This document shows positions 6,442 to 12,429 of a stretch of DNA of 12,793 nucleotides, piece by piece. The first letter of the stretch is position 1, and every line of letters begins with the position of its first letter. The DNA is from Chloroflexota bacterium (GTDB lineage: Bacteria; Chloroflexota; Anaerolineae; Caldilineales; Caldilineaceae). The notes below the pieces were generated by a model that saw nothing but the letters and a program-made list of their open reading frames with translations, did no database searches and had not been told where the DNA came from. The DNA is taken from positions 1-12,793 of the forward strand of contig QEUW01000250.1 of assembly GCA_003577005.1 (NCBI GenBank). The letters run 5' to 3'. The position numbers and the translations under genes were made by a program.

Positions 6442-7023
6442 ATGGCCGAGCAGATCACGCAGGAAGCAGTCGCCGAAATTTGGCAACTTTTCAAAGAGAC
6501 TGATGCAAAGTTCAAAGAGACTGATGCAAAGTTCAAAGAGACTGATGCAAAAATCCAGGAGACAACGCGGCAAATTCGCGCGCTCGAAGGTCTCTTTGGC
6601 AGCCAGTGGGGAAAATTTATCGAAGCCCTGGTACATCCCAATGCGCTCCGCCTGTTTCAGGCTTGGGGCATTCAGGTTCACTATGTCTACCGACGCGCCA
6701 TCAGCCAATTTAATGGCGAGCACATGGAGTTGGACCTGCTGCTGGAAAACGATGAGGATGTCATCGTGGTGGAGGTGAAGAGTACTCTAAAAGTCCAGGA
6801 TATAAATGACTTTCTAGACGAACTCAAGGACTTTCTGCGTTTCTTCCCCAAATATGCGAACCGGCGCATCTATGGCGCAGTAGCCGGTTTGAGCATCGAA
6901 GAAGACGCCGACCGCTTCGCCTATCGCAAGGGTCTCTTTGTGTTGGGTGTGGTTGGCGGTGGCATCGTGCAGATCAAAAATGATAGACGGTTCCGCCCCC
7001 ATGACTTTGCGACCGATGAGTAA
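6442..7023 (+). CDS. Coiled-coil protein with PD-(D/E)XK nuclease-like domain
   Basis: A 193-residue protein. Residues 1-50 form a charged helix with three near-identical FKETDAK heptads (17-37), predicted coiled coil. Residues 51-193 carry a restriction-nuclease-like core: GKFIEALV helix, then MELDLLLENDEDVIVVEVKS, where Asp98 and Glu111-x-Lys113 fit the D-(x)n-ExK metal-binding motif of the PD-(D/E)XK superfamily, then helices and the strand RIYGAVAGLS. This resembles DUF3782-type proteins, seen in multiple copies in cyanobacteria and Chloroflexota, whose function is not established. DNA or RNA cleavage is possible, given an intact motif, but unproven. Only a weak ribosome binding site precedes the ATG. 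Its last 8 bp overlap trpF, and a good promoter lies upstream. It has no evident link to tryptophan. Confidence 0.82.
   Translation: MAEQITQEAVAEIWQLFKETDAKFKETDAKFKETDAKIQETTRQIRALEGLFGSQWGKFIEALVHPNALRLFQAWGIQVHYVYRRAISQFNGEHMELDLLLENDEDVIVVEVKSTLKVQDINDFLDELKDFLRFFPKYANRRIYGAVAGLSIEEDADRFAYRKGLFVLGVVGGGIVQIKNDRRFRPHDFATDE
6490..6552 (+). repeat. Three 21-bp in-frame tandem repeats encoding coiled-coil heptads
   Basis: Units at 6490-6510, 6511-6531 and 6532-6552 are identical except for the last base of the third. Each 21-bp unit encodes exactly one heptad (FKETDAK). Identity at DNA level, not just protein level, indicates recent duplication, and the number of units could change by slippage without breaking the frame. 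Confidence 0.95.
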
Positions 7024-7693
7024 CATTCACGTCAAGATCTGCGGCATCACCAATCTTGAGGACGCCCGCGTTGCGATTGAGGCCGGCGCCGATCTGTTGG
7101 GCTTTAACCTTTACTTTAAGTCGCCGCGATTTGTTGAACCAACGACAATTGCGGAAATTTTGAAAGAAATGGCGAGCCAAAAACCAGTCCCCAGTCCCCA
7201 GTCTCCAGTCTCTAAGCCCCTCAAAACTGTTGGCATCTTTGTAAACGAACCCATCGAGCGGATCCTCGCTGTCCTCGACCAGACGGGGCTTGACTATGCG
7301 CAGTTGCACAGCGATGAGCCGCCCGAGGCGTTAGCCCAACTCCGTGGGCGAGGGTTCAAGGCGCTGCGCCCTACCGGCGCAGATGAGGCGCTGGCACAGG
7401 CGGCAACCTACGCGCCCCTCGGTCCGATAGGGGGACCAGCACTGTTGATCGATGCCTATGACCCCACCACATACGGCGGCACCGGCAAAATCGCCGATTG
7501 GCAAGCCGCCGCTGCTATCGCCCGCCAGCACCCTGGCCTGCTCCTCGCCGGTGGACTGACGCCGGAGAACGTCGCCGCCGCCATCCGCACCGTGCAGCCG
7601 TGGGGGGTGGATGTGAGCAGTGGCGTCGAGGTCGCACCCGGCCAGAAAGATCATGCCAAGGTGCGCGCGTTCGTCGCGGCAGCGAAACGGTAG
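7016..7693 (+). CDS. trpF: Phosphoribosylanthranilate isomerase
   Basis: TIM-barrel enzyme that isomerises phosphoribosylanthranilate (product of TrpD) to the substrate of TrpC. With the ATG at 7016 it has 225 residues, longer than the usual ~200-210. Cys9 in VKICGIT is the catalytic base and Asp146 in LLIDAYDP the catalytic acid. Other hallmarks are FKSPRFV, QLHSDE, LLAGGLTPENV (phosphate site) and VDVSSGVE. The excess length is a Pro/Ser-rich loop (about residues 55-68) encoded by four tandem CCAGTCY heptamers. The loop sits between the second and third barrel strands, away from the catalytic residues. The start overlaps the nuclease gene by 8 bp (ATGAGTAA); an alternative in-frame ATG at 7001 would add five residues. 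No clear ribosome binding site is seen, suggesting translational coupling. Confidence 0.95.
   Translation: MSNIHVKICGITNLEDARVAIEAGADLLGFNLYFKSPRFVEPTTIAEILKEMASQKPVPSPQSPVSKPLKTVGIFVNEPIERILAVLDQTGLDYAQLHSDEPPEALAQLRGRGFKALRPTGADEALAQAATYAPLGPIGGPALLIDAYDPTTYGGTGKIADWQAAAAIARQHPGLLLAGGLTPENVAAAIRTVQPWGVDVSSGVEVAPGQKDHAKVRAFVAAAKR
7184..7211 (+). repeat. Four tandem heptamers (CCAGTCC/CCAGTCT) inside trpF
   Basis: Units 7184-7190 and 7191-7197 are CCAGTCC; 7198-7204 and 7205-7211 are CCAGTCT. The array is 28 bp, so it runs through changing codon phases and encodes a Pro-Val-Pro-Ser-Pro-Gln-Ser-Pro-Val type loop. A closely similar unit (CCCCAGT) is known as a heptameric short tandem repeat family in filamentous cyanobacteria. 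Placement in a conserved enzyme gene is unusual. Confidence 0.95.
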
Positions 7694-7996
7694 AGGCGCT
7701 ACCGCGCACAACCGGCATACAATTTACCACGTTTTGCCGAGCCCTTTCCCCACCTGTGCCCTTTCCCACCCGCTAAGAATACTGTGTACCCTACTCAGTG
7801 TTGTAATAAAAATGCAACGCTTCTTGAACGGCGGTTTTGTTTGCACACGCCCGATGCAGTATACTGACCGCTTGTGCATGATAGCACCCATTGGCCTCTG
7901 ACCAATCAGTTCGTGGACGGCGTTCGTTGCTCACAACGGGAATGTGGCGCTGATTGAACGAGTGATAAAAGCGATAAAGACGGAAAAGTCAATTCT
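7694..7996. other. 303-bp intergenic region between trpF and the DUF368 gene
   Basis: No convincing gene is present. The first 100 bp are C- and T-rich without a hairpin followed by a T-run, so no clear terminator for trpF is visible. A possible promoter sits at 7837-7865. A short 5-bp inverted pair (ATTGG...CCAAT) lies near 7891-7907; it is too small to weigh. The ribosome binding region before 7997 is only a weak GGAAAAG. Confidence 0.6.
7837..7865 (+). promoter_or_regulatory. Candidate promoter for the DUF368 gene
   Basis: TTGTTT (7837-7842), 17-bp spacer, TATACT (7860-7865), ending 131 bp before the gene start. The -10 hexamer is the same as in the promoter at 6378. The -35 is weak (first three bases match consensus). 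Confidence 0.42.
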
Positions 7997-8965
7997 ATGC
8001 GCACAGAAAATACGACCCCACCACGACGAAACTGGCGTGAGTACCTGGGTCTGGCTGCCCGCGGCTTTGCCATGGGTGCGGCCGATGTGGTGCCTGGCGT
8101 TTCGGGCGGAACGATGGCCTTTGTGCTGGGCATCTATGAGGAATTGCTTGAGTCGATCCGCCGCGTGGTCAATCCGCAGGCGCTGGGGTTGGCGCTGCGG
8201 GGGAAAGTCAAGCAGGCGCTCGATCTGTTACCCTGGCCCTTTTTGTTGGCCGTTGGCGTGGGTGTTCTGACAGCGGTCTTTTCGTTGGCCCATTTTTTGG
8301 AATGGGCGCTTGAACATTATCCGACCCTGGTTTGGGCCTTCTTTTTTGGGCTGGTGGCGGCATCAATCTGGGCAGTCAGCCGGCGGGTGCGACGCTGGAA
8401 TGTGACGACCCTGTTTAGCGCACTGGTGGGGGCTGTGGCGCTCTACTGGATCATCGGCCTCACACCGGTCGAGACGCCGACTGCACCCTGGTTTATCTTT
8501 TTGAGCGGGTTCATTGCCATCTGCGCCATGATTTTGCCCGGCATCTCGGGTTCGTTTATTCTGGTCCTTTTGGGCAAATACCAATATATCCTCTCCGCTG
8601 TCACCGGCGGTGATTTTTTGACCCTGATCATCTTCATGGCCGGCGCCGGGATCGGCATCGTCTCGTTTGCTCAGGTCCTGAGTTGGCTGCTCAAACGCTA
8701 CCATGATCTCACCGTTGCCTTTCTGATTGGGCTGATGGTCGGTTCGCTGCGCAAACTCTGGCCGTGGAAGGAGATGGTGACGGGTACGGCCTTGACATAC
8801 GAGACAAACGTGCTACCGGTATCATGGAACACCGAGGTGACACTGGCTCTCTTGTTGGCGGCCGTTGGGTTCCTGATCGTCATTCTCATCGAAATCTGGG
8901 CGCTCCGCAATGAGCGAAACGTTCCTGCGACCACGGCGTCCTCACCGGTGCAGAACGCTGGCTAA
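7997..8965 (+). CDS. DUF368 membrane protein, undecaprenyl-phosphate translocase family
   Basis: A 322-residue polytopic membrane protein. After a short basic cytoplasmic N-terminus it carries the two family signatures: GAADVVPGVSGGTMAF (27-42), and the inverted counterpart PGISGSFILVLLGKY (181-195). These mark the two halves of a re-entrant, inverted-topology fold. Hydrophobic segments lie at about 79-103, 109-127, 137-154, 165-192, 205-232, 238-250 and 281-303. DUF368 proteins (PopT in Gram-positive work) were shown to help return undecaprenyl phosphate across the membrane for reuse in cell-wall synthesis; this role is transferred by family. The start ATG has a weak ribosome binding site. 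It is flanked by long spacers, has its own candidate promoter, and is likely a single-gene unit unrelated to the aromatic pathway. Confidence 0.93.
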   Translation: MRTENTTPPRRNWREYLGLAARGFAMGAADVVPGVSGGTMAFVLGIYEELLESIRRVVNPQALGLALRGKVKQALDLLPWPFLLAVGVGVLTAVFSLAHFLEWALEHYPTLVWAFFFGLVAASIWAVSRRVRRWNVTTLFSALVGAVALYWIIGLTPVETPTAPWFIFLSGFIAICAMILPGISGSFILVLLGKYQYILSAVTGGDFLTLIIFMAGAGIGIVSFAQVLSWLLKRYHDLTVAFLIGLMVGSLRKLWPWKEMVTGTALTYETNVLPVSWNTEVTLALLLAAVGFLIVILIEIWALRNERNVPATTASSPVQNAG

Positions 8966-9015
8966 AGACCTACGCCCGCCGGTCCCGCAGCGCTAGCGGA
9001 GCGGGCAACCGTTTG

Positions 9016-9084
9016 AGAACCGCGGATTTGTACCCTATGGATGTGCCCAATCGGGGTATCCATAGGGTACAAATCCGCGGTTCT
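9016..9084. repeat. Perfect 27-bp inverted repeat (possible terminator or MITE-like element)
   Basis: The left arm, 9016-9042, and right arm, 9058-9084, are exact reverse complements over 27 bp, with a 15-nt loop that itself contains CCC-AATC-GGG. The arms contain CCGCGG and TACCCTATGG. The right arm runs into TTCTTTTCTC, so in RNA this could act as an intrinsic terminator downstream of the DUF368 gene. The perfect arms also fit a small palindromic dispersed element. No flanking target duplication was recognised. Confidence 0.92.
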
Positions 9085-9176
9085 TTTCTCCTTGCCAGAC
9101 GCAGGAGCATGCTCGGCCCCAACTTGAGATCTGCCAAAAGCGGGCATACTTATAGGTGCAAGACGCATTCTTGTTG

Positions 9177-9252
9177 TATACTGAGGAGGAGTTACGCAGT
9201 TCGCTGGGAACGCGGCATCTTGCCAACAGCCGACGGGATGTTGGCATTCCCA
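9177..9252 (+). promoter_or_regulatory. Candidate aroC -10 box followed by a 5' leader palindrome
   Basis: TATACT at 9177-9182 matches the -10 hexamer of the two other candidate promoters, but no good -35 is found 15-18 bp upstream. Downstream lies TGCCAACA (9221-9228), a 10-nt loop, and TGTTGGCA (9239-9246), an exact 8-bp inverted repeat. This is enclosed by TGGGAA (9205-9210) and TTCCCA (9247-9252), which also pair. It could be an operator or a leader hairpin. aroC begins 53 bp later. Confidence 0.4.
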
Positions 9253-9305
9253 GTGTGTAACATCTACTGAGGTTATGAGTTTGTTCTGTGCAAGAGAGAC
9301 AGCAT

Positions 9306-10565
9306 ATGGAAATCCTCGGAGGCCCGCTCTTTGCCGTGGCCGGCGCCGGTGAATCGCACGGGCCGGCTGTCACCACCATCGTCTTTGGCTGCCCGCCGGG
9401 GCTTAAGGTCGAACGCGGGCAGATCCAATTCTATCTTGACCGGCGGCGGCCCGGCAGCAACCGCCACGGCACCCCGCGCCGCGAGAGCGATAAGGTGGTG
9501 CTGCTCTCTGGCCTTTACAACGAAGAACACGAACAACTGACCGCCGGGCCGGCGATCCGCATCCAGGTCGATGGCGCTGAGAATGCAACCACGGGCTACG
9601 AGGTGGGCTACACCACCGGCGAGCCGATTGCCGCCATCGTGCTCTCTACCTCGCAGAAGTCGGGTGACTATGCGCAGTTCTCCGGTCCAACTGGCGCAGT
9701 GCGCCCCGGGCATACGGACCTGGTCAAGCATCATAAATCGCAGGGCTTCGTCGATGTGCGCGGGGGTGGGCGCTCCAGCTATCGCTCCACCATCTCCGAC
9801 GTGATCGGCGGCTCGATCGCCCGCCTCTTTCTGGCCGAGCACTTTGGCACGGCGATCCTCTCGTCCATCTGCCAGGTGGGGCCGCTCAAGACACAGCACA
9901 GCCTGGCGGATCATGTCGAGGAGCTGCTGCAAGGGCGTGAAAGTCCTCGTCTGTCGACGGGAGAGATTCAGGAGATCGAGGAGATTTTGGAGGGGGCGGA
10001 GATCCGGTCGCTCGACGCCGATTTTGCCCACGAGGCCGGCCAGTTGATCAAACAGACGCGCATCGACGGCGACTCGCTGGGGGCGCTGGTGGAGGTGGTG
10101 GCGGTCAACGCACCGGCGTTGGCGGGCGAACCGCTCTATCAGAGCCTCAAGTTGCGCATCATGGGCAGCCTGGGCGGGCTCCACGCCGTGCAGTCGTGCG
10201 AGATCGGCGCTGGGATCGGCGTGGTGGCGCGCCGCGGCAGCGAGAACAACGACCCCATCCGCCGCACCGGCTACCAGCGCAACAGCCACGGCGGCCTCAT
10301 CGGCGGGATCACCACGGGGATGCCGCTGGTCTGCCGGGTAGGGTTCAAGCCCACCTCGACTATCGTCAAGCCGCAGCAGTCGGTGCGCAAAAATCTTGAA
10401 GAGATGGACTTCCTGCTCGAAAAAGGCCGCCACGACCCCTGCGTCGGCGTGCGCGCCGGGGTGACGCTGGAGTCGCGGCTTGCCATCGAACTGATGAACG
10501 GCGTGTTGATGCACCAGGCGCAGCGAGTGGATGAGGAGAATTTTCGGCTCTTTACTGGTTCGTAG
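9306..10565 (+). CDS. aroC: Chorismate synthase, long divergent form
   Basis: FMN-dependent lyase converting 5-enolpyruvylshikimate 3-phosphate to chorismate, precursor of the anthranilate made by TrpEG. 419 residues, versus about 350-400 for most homologues. Motifs: GAGESHGPA with His18; YLDRRRPGSNRHGTPR (43-58); VRPGHTDL with His136; GGGRSSYRST (153-162), where the family usually has GGGRSSARET; RTGYQRNSHGGLIGGITTGMP (RTGYQR 320-325 onward); KPTSTI (348-353); RHDPCVG (375-381). Both catalytic histidines are present. Between SGLYN and TTGEPIA lie about 25-30 extra residues (roughly 73-101) absent from typical enzymes. The ATG at 9306 is chosen because the protein then begins near the first strand; a GTG at 9288 would add six residues. 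Ribosome binding site is weak (AGAGAGA). Confidence 0.93.
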   Translation: MEILGGPLFAVAGAGESHGPAVTTIVFGCPPGLKVERGQIQFYLDRRRPGSNRHGTPRRESDKVVLLSGLYNEEHEQLTAGPAIRIQVDGAENATTGYEVGYTTGEPIAAIVLSTSQKSGDYAQFSGPTGAVRPGHTDLVKHHKSQGFVDVRGGGRSSYRSTISDVIGGSIARLFLAEHFGTAILSSICQVGPLKTQHSLADHVEELLQGRESPRLSTGEIQEIEEILEGAEIRSLDADFAHEAGQLIKQTRIDGDSLGALVEVVAVNAPALAGEPLYQSLKLRIMGSLGGLHAVQSCEIGAGIGVVARRGSENNDPIRRTGYQRNSHGGLIGGITTGMPLVCRVGFKPTSTIVKPQQSVRKNLEEMDFLLEKGRHDPCVGVRAGVTLESRLAIELMNGVLMHQAQRVDEENFRLFTGS

Positions 10566-10599
10566 GGTCAAGATTATGGTCGGCTGCACAAGAGCAACG

Positions 10600-10660
10600 A
10601 AAAGCAGCACCACAGAGACCACAGAGAAAACTCTGTGCTCTGTGGTCCGCTTTTGTCTTT
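10600..10660 (+). terminator. CACAGAG-repeat hairpin with T-rich tail after aroC
   Basis: The sequence ACCACAGAG occurs twice in tandem (10609-10617 and 10618-10626), followed by AAAA and the complementary CTCTGTG (10631-10637) and CTCTGTGGT (10638-10646). A 2-nt bulge separates the two paired blocks. AAAAGC (10600-10605) further pairs with GCTTTT (10649-10654) across a small internal loop. The 3' side continues GCTTTTGTCTTT, so it could work as an intrinsic terminator for aroC. The repeat unit is the same family as at 3393-3465. Confidence 0.6.
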
Positions 10661-10683
10661 AGCTTTGCCTGACTGGAGGTTGG

Positions 10684-11196
10684 GTGCAGGTTTTGATCGC
10701 CATGAAAGGGCATCCAGCGACAGGGAAGAGCACGCTGGCGCGAGCGTTGGCGCAGCGATTCGGCTGGCCGCTGGTTGACAAGGATGACATCAAGGATCAC
10801 ACGATGGGGCTGCCTGGCGGCAATGAACTGGCCTACTGGGTCATGTGGCAGGTGGCAGCCACGCAACTGGCGCTGGGGTTGAGCGTGATCGCCGACTCGC
10901 CGCTTTCCTATCCCATTGGCTACACCACAGCGCAGGCATTAGCAGCCAGGTACGGTGCCCGGCTGCTCGTGGTCGAGACCCGGCTGGACGAGGCCGAGTG
11001 GCGCCGTCGGCTGGAGGCGCGGGTGCCGGGCGAATCGGTACACAAGCTCCGTGGCTGGATGGCCATGCAGGCGCAGTTGGCGGCGTACGACGGCTGCTGG
11101 CAATACGCCATCGCACCGGAGCACCATCTGGTGGTCGATACGGTACAATCGGCAGAAGGACTTGTGGCTCTGGTACAAGACCGGTTGACAAGGTGA
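10684..11196 (+). CDS. Small P-loop kinase / AAA-family ATPase
   Basis: A 170-residue nucleoside-triphosphate-binding protein. The Walker A motif GHPATGKST (9-17) follows the first strand, VLIAMK. It is followed by the helix LARALAQRFGWPLVDKDDIKD, with DKDD in the position of the substrate-side acidic residues of small-molecule kinases. A second strand, LSVIADSPLSY, a possible Walker B region, and the lid-type segment ETRLDEAEWRRRLEAR, with several arginines, complete the fold. The overall plan resembles gluconate kinase or chloramphenicol phosphotransferase-type P-loop kinases. The substrate is unknown. The GTG start is chosen because GGAGG (10675-10679) lies 4 bases upstream and a later ATG (10702) would remove the first strand. 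It is separated by 4 bp from the adenylyltransferase-like gene, so the two are probably cotranscribed. Confidence 0.83.
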   Translation: MQVLIAMKGHPATGKSTLARALAQRFGWPLVDKDDIKDHTMGLPGGNELAYWVMWQVAATQLALGLSVIADSPLSYPIGYTTAQALAARYGARLLVVETRLDEAEWRRRLEARVPGESVHKLRGWMAMQAQLAAYDGCWQYAIAPEHHLVVDTVQSAEGLVALVQDRLTR

Positions 11197-11200
11197 AGTC

Positions 11201-12079
11201 GTGAACGCGCAGGCGGATGAGGTCATAGATCGGTTGGTTCGGTGGGCAGAAGACCAGGAATCTGTCCGGACGATGCTGCTGACCAGTACGCGCGCTATCC
11301 CCCATACCGCAGTGGACGTTTTCTCGGACTATGATGTTATTCTGGCGGTGCGGGACATCCATCCTTTCTTTGAGGATAGAAGCTGGCTGGATGCGTTTGG
11401 TGAGGTTCTGGTAAGCTACTGGGACCCAATCCACCCTGCGCCTGAGCATGGCATCGAGCAGAGCGGCAACGTCATCCAGTTTGCGGATGGCCTCAAGATC
11501 GACTTCACCCTCTGGCCGGTCGAGCCGGCGTTGCCAGCCGAACTAGACGCCGGATACACGATTCTGCTTGATAAAGACAACCTAACTACTGGAATGCTGG
11601 CGCCGACCTACACCGCCTACATCCCAAAGCCGCCAGATGAGGCGACCTATCAACGGATGGTCGAAGAGTTTTTCAGCGACGCCCCCTACGTGGCGAAGTG
11701 TCTCTGGCGCGATGAACTGCTGCCCGCCAAGTGGTGCCTGGATTATGATATGAAACATGTCTATCTGCGCCCGATGCTGGAATGGCGGATGGAATGCGAC
11801 CACGGCTGGTCGGCGCCGACCGGCGCACTGGGTAAGGGCCTCAAAAAACGGTTACCGTCTGCCCTCTGGACGCAACTGGAAAACACCTACGCTGGGGCGG
11901 GGATTGCAGAGAACTGGGAAGCACTATTTCGCACCATCGCCCTCTTTCGCCAGGTGGCTTGCGAAGTGGCCGACCGCTTGGGCTATGCGTATCCCCATGA
12001 GCTAGATCAGCGGGTGACGCACTACGCACAGAAGATGAGGCAAACTCGCCCAGAAGTGGTGTTCGGCCGGAGACCTTGA
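11201..12079 (+). CDS. Aminoglycoside 6-adenylyltransferase-like nucleotidyltransferase
   Basis: A 292-residue protein resembling AadK/AAD(6) of Gram-positive bacteria over its full length. The N-terminal nucleotidyltransferase core reads LLTSTRA (27-32), then FSDYDVI, with Asp43 and Asp45 as the metal-binding pair, and KIDFTLWP, with the third acidic residue, Asp101. LLDKDN is shared with AadK. The C-terminal helical domain contains EEFFSDAPYVAKCLWRDELL, which fits the AadK pattern PYV.KGL.R.E, and later ENWEALFRTIALFRQVACEVA. AadK transfers AMP from ATP to streptomycin; many chromosomal homologues have no demonstrated resistance role. The usual GSR motif is replaced by STR (residues 29-31), which may affect nucleotide binding. 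GTG start, with AGGTGA just upstream, 4 bp after the kinase gene. Confidence 0.88.
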   Translation: MNAQADEVIDRLVRWAEDQESVRTMLLTSTRAIPHTAVDVFSDYDVILAVRDIHPFFEDRSWLDAFGEVLVSYWDPIHPAPEHGIEQSGNVIQFADGLKIDFTLWPVEPALPAELDAGYTILLDKDNLTTGMLAPTYTAYIPKPPDEATYQRMVEEFFSDAPYVAKCLWRDELLPAKWCLDYDMKHVYLRPMLEWRMECDHGWSAPTGALGKGLKKRLPSALWTQLENTYAGAGIAENWEALFRTIALFRQVACEVADRLGYAYPHELDQRVTHYAQKMRQTRPEVVFGRRP

Positions 12080-12081
12080 TC

Positions 12082-12429
12082 ATGGCAGAGAACAAGGCTG
12101 AAGAGCGCCGCAAGCTATTGGAGCAGGAGCCAGATCGCTATGTAAGCATTCTCAAGGCGTATGAGAACCCGCATAAGGTGATCGTCTTTGGCTCCGTTGC
12201 AACTGGCCAGGTTCACGAGTGGTCGGACATTGATCTGGTCATTGTCAAAGACACCGACCTGCCGTTTCTAGAACGGATGCGCGAGATCTGTGAAATTATC
12301 CAAACGCGCGTTGCCGTTGAGCTACTTTGCTATACCCCCCAGGAGTTTGCCAAACTCTGTGCCGAGCGTCGTTTCTTCCAAGAAGAGATCCTAGAAAAGG
12401 GCAAGGTCCTGTATGAGCGAGCAAACTGA
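12082..12429 (+). CDS. MNT-type nucleotidyltransferase, MntA-like antitoxin candidate
   Basis: A 115-residue minimal nucleotidyltransferase of the pol-beta superfamily. The signature is VIVFGSVATGQVHEWSDIDLVIV, with Gly37-Ser38 and the Asp49/Asp51 metal pair. The third acidic position appears to be Glu80 (AVELLCYTPQEF), where Asp is more usual. The YTPQEF ending is typical of MNT proteins paired with HEPN partners. In characterised MntA-HepT systems, the MNT protein adds AMP to the HEPN toxin and neutralises it. ATG at 12082 is chosen: it follows the previous stop by 2 bp and has GGAG (12069-12072) upstream. Its 3' end overlaps a 17-codon stub resembling the start of a HEPN gene, so the partner seems lost. 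Confidence 0.87.
   Translation: MAENKAEERRKLLEQEPDRYVSILKAYENPHKVIVFGSVATGQVHEWSDIDLVIVKDTDLPFLERMREICEIIQTRVAVELLCYTPQEFAKLCAERRFFQEEILEKGKVLYERAN

Larger units (their letters stand above)
8966..9305. other. 340-bp regulatory/repeat-rich intergenic region before aroC
   Basis: No gene is supported; the small open frames here run through inverted repeats. In order it holds: a small GC-rich hairpin (CCCGC 8984-8988 with GCGGG 9001-9005, enclosing the palindrome CGCTAGCG); the perfect 27-bp inverted repeat 9016-9084; a TATACT -10-like hexamer at 9177-9182; and the TGCCAACA/TGTTGGCA palindrome at 9221-9246. The last 50 bp before aroC lack strong structure. Confidence 0.75.

Noticed and set aside
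7184..7211. CRISPR-like array
   Set aside because: Units are 7 bp with no spacers; this is a tandem heptamer inside a gene.
9013..9270. Small protein gene between the DUF368 gene and aroC
   Set aside because: The frame reads through the 27-bp inverted repeat and a GC palindrome and resembles no protein family.
9273..10622. Long open frame on the minus strand opposite aroC
   Set aside because: Antisense shadow of aroC, with no domain and low-complexity His/Asp/Arg-rich composition.
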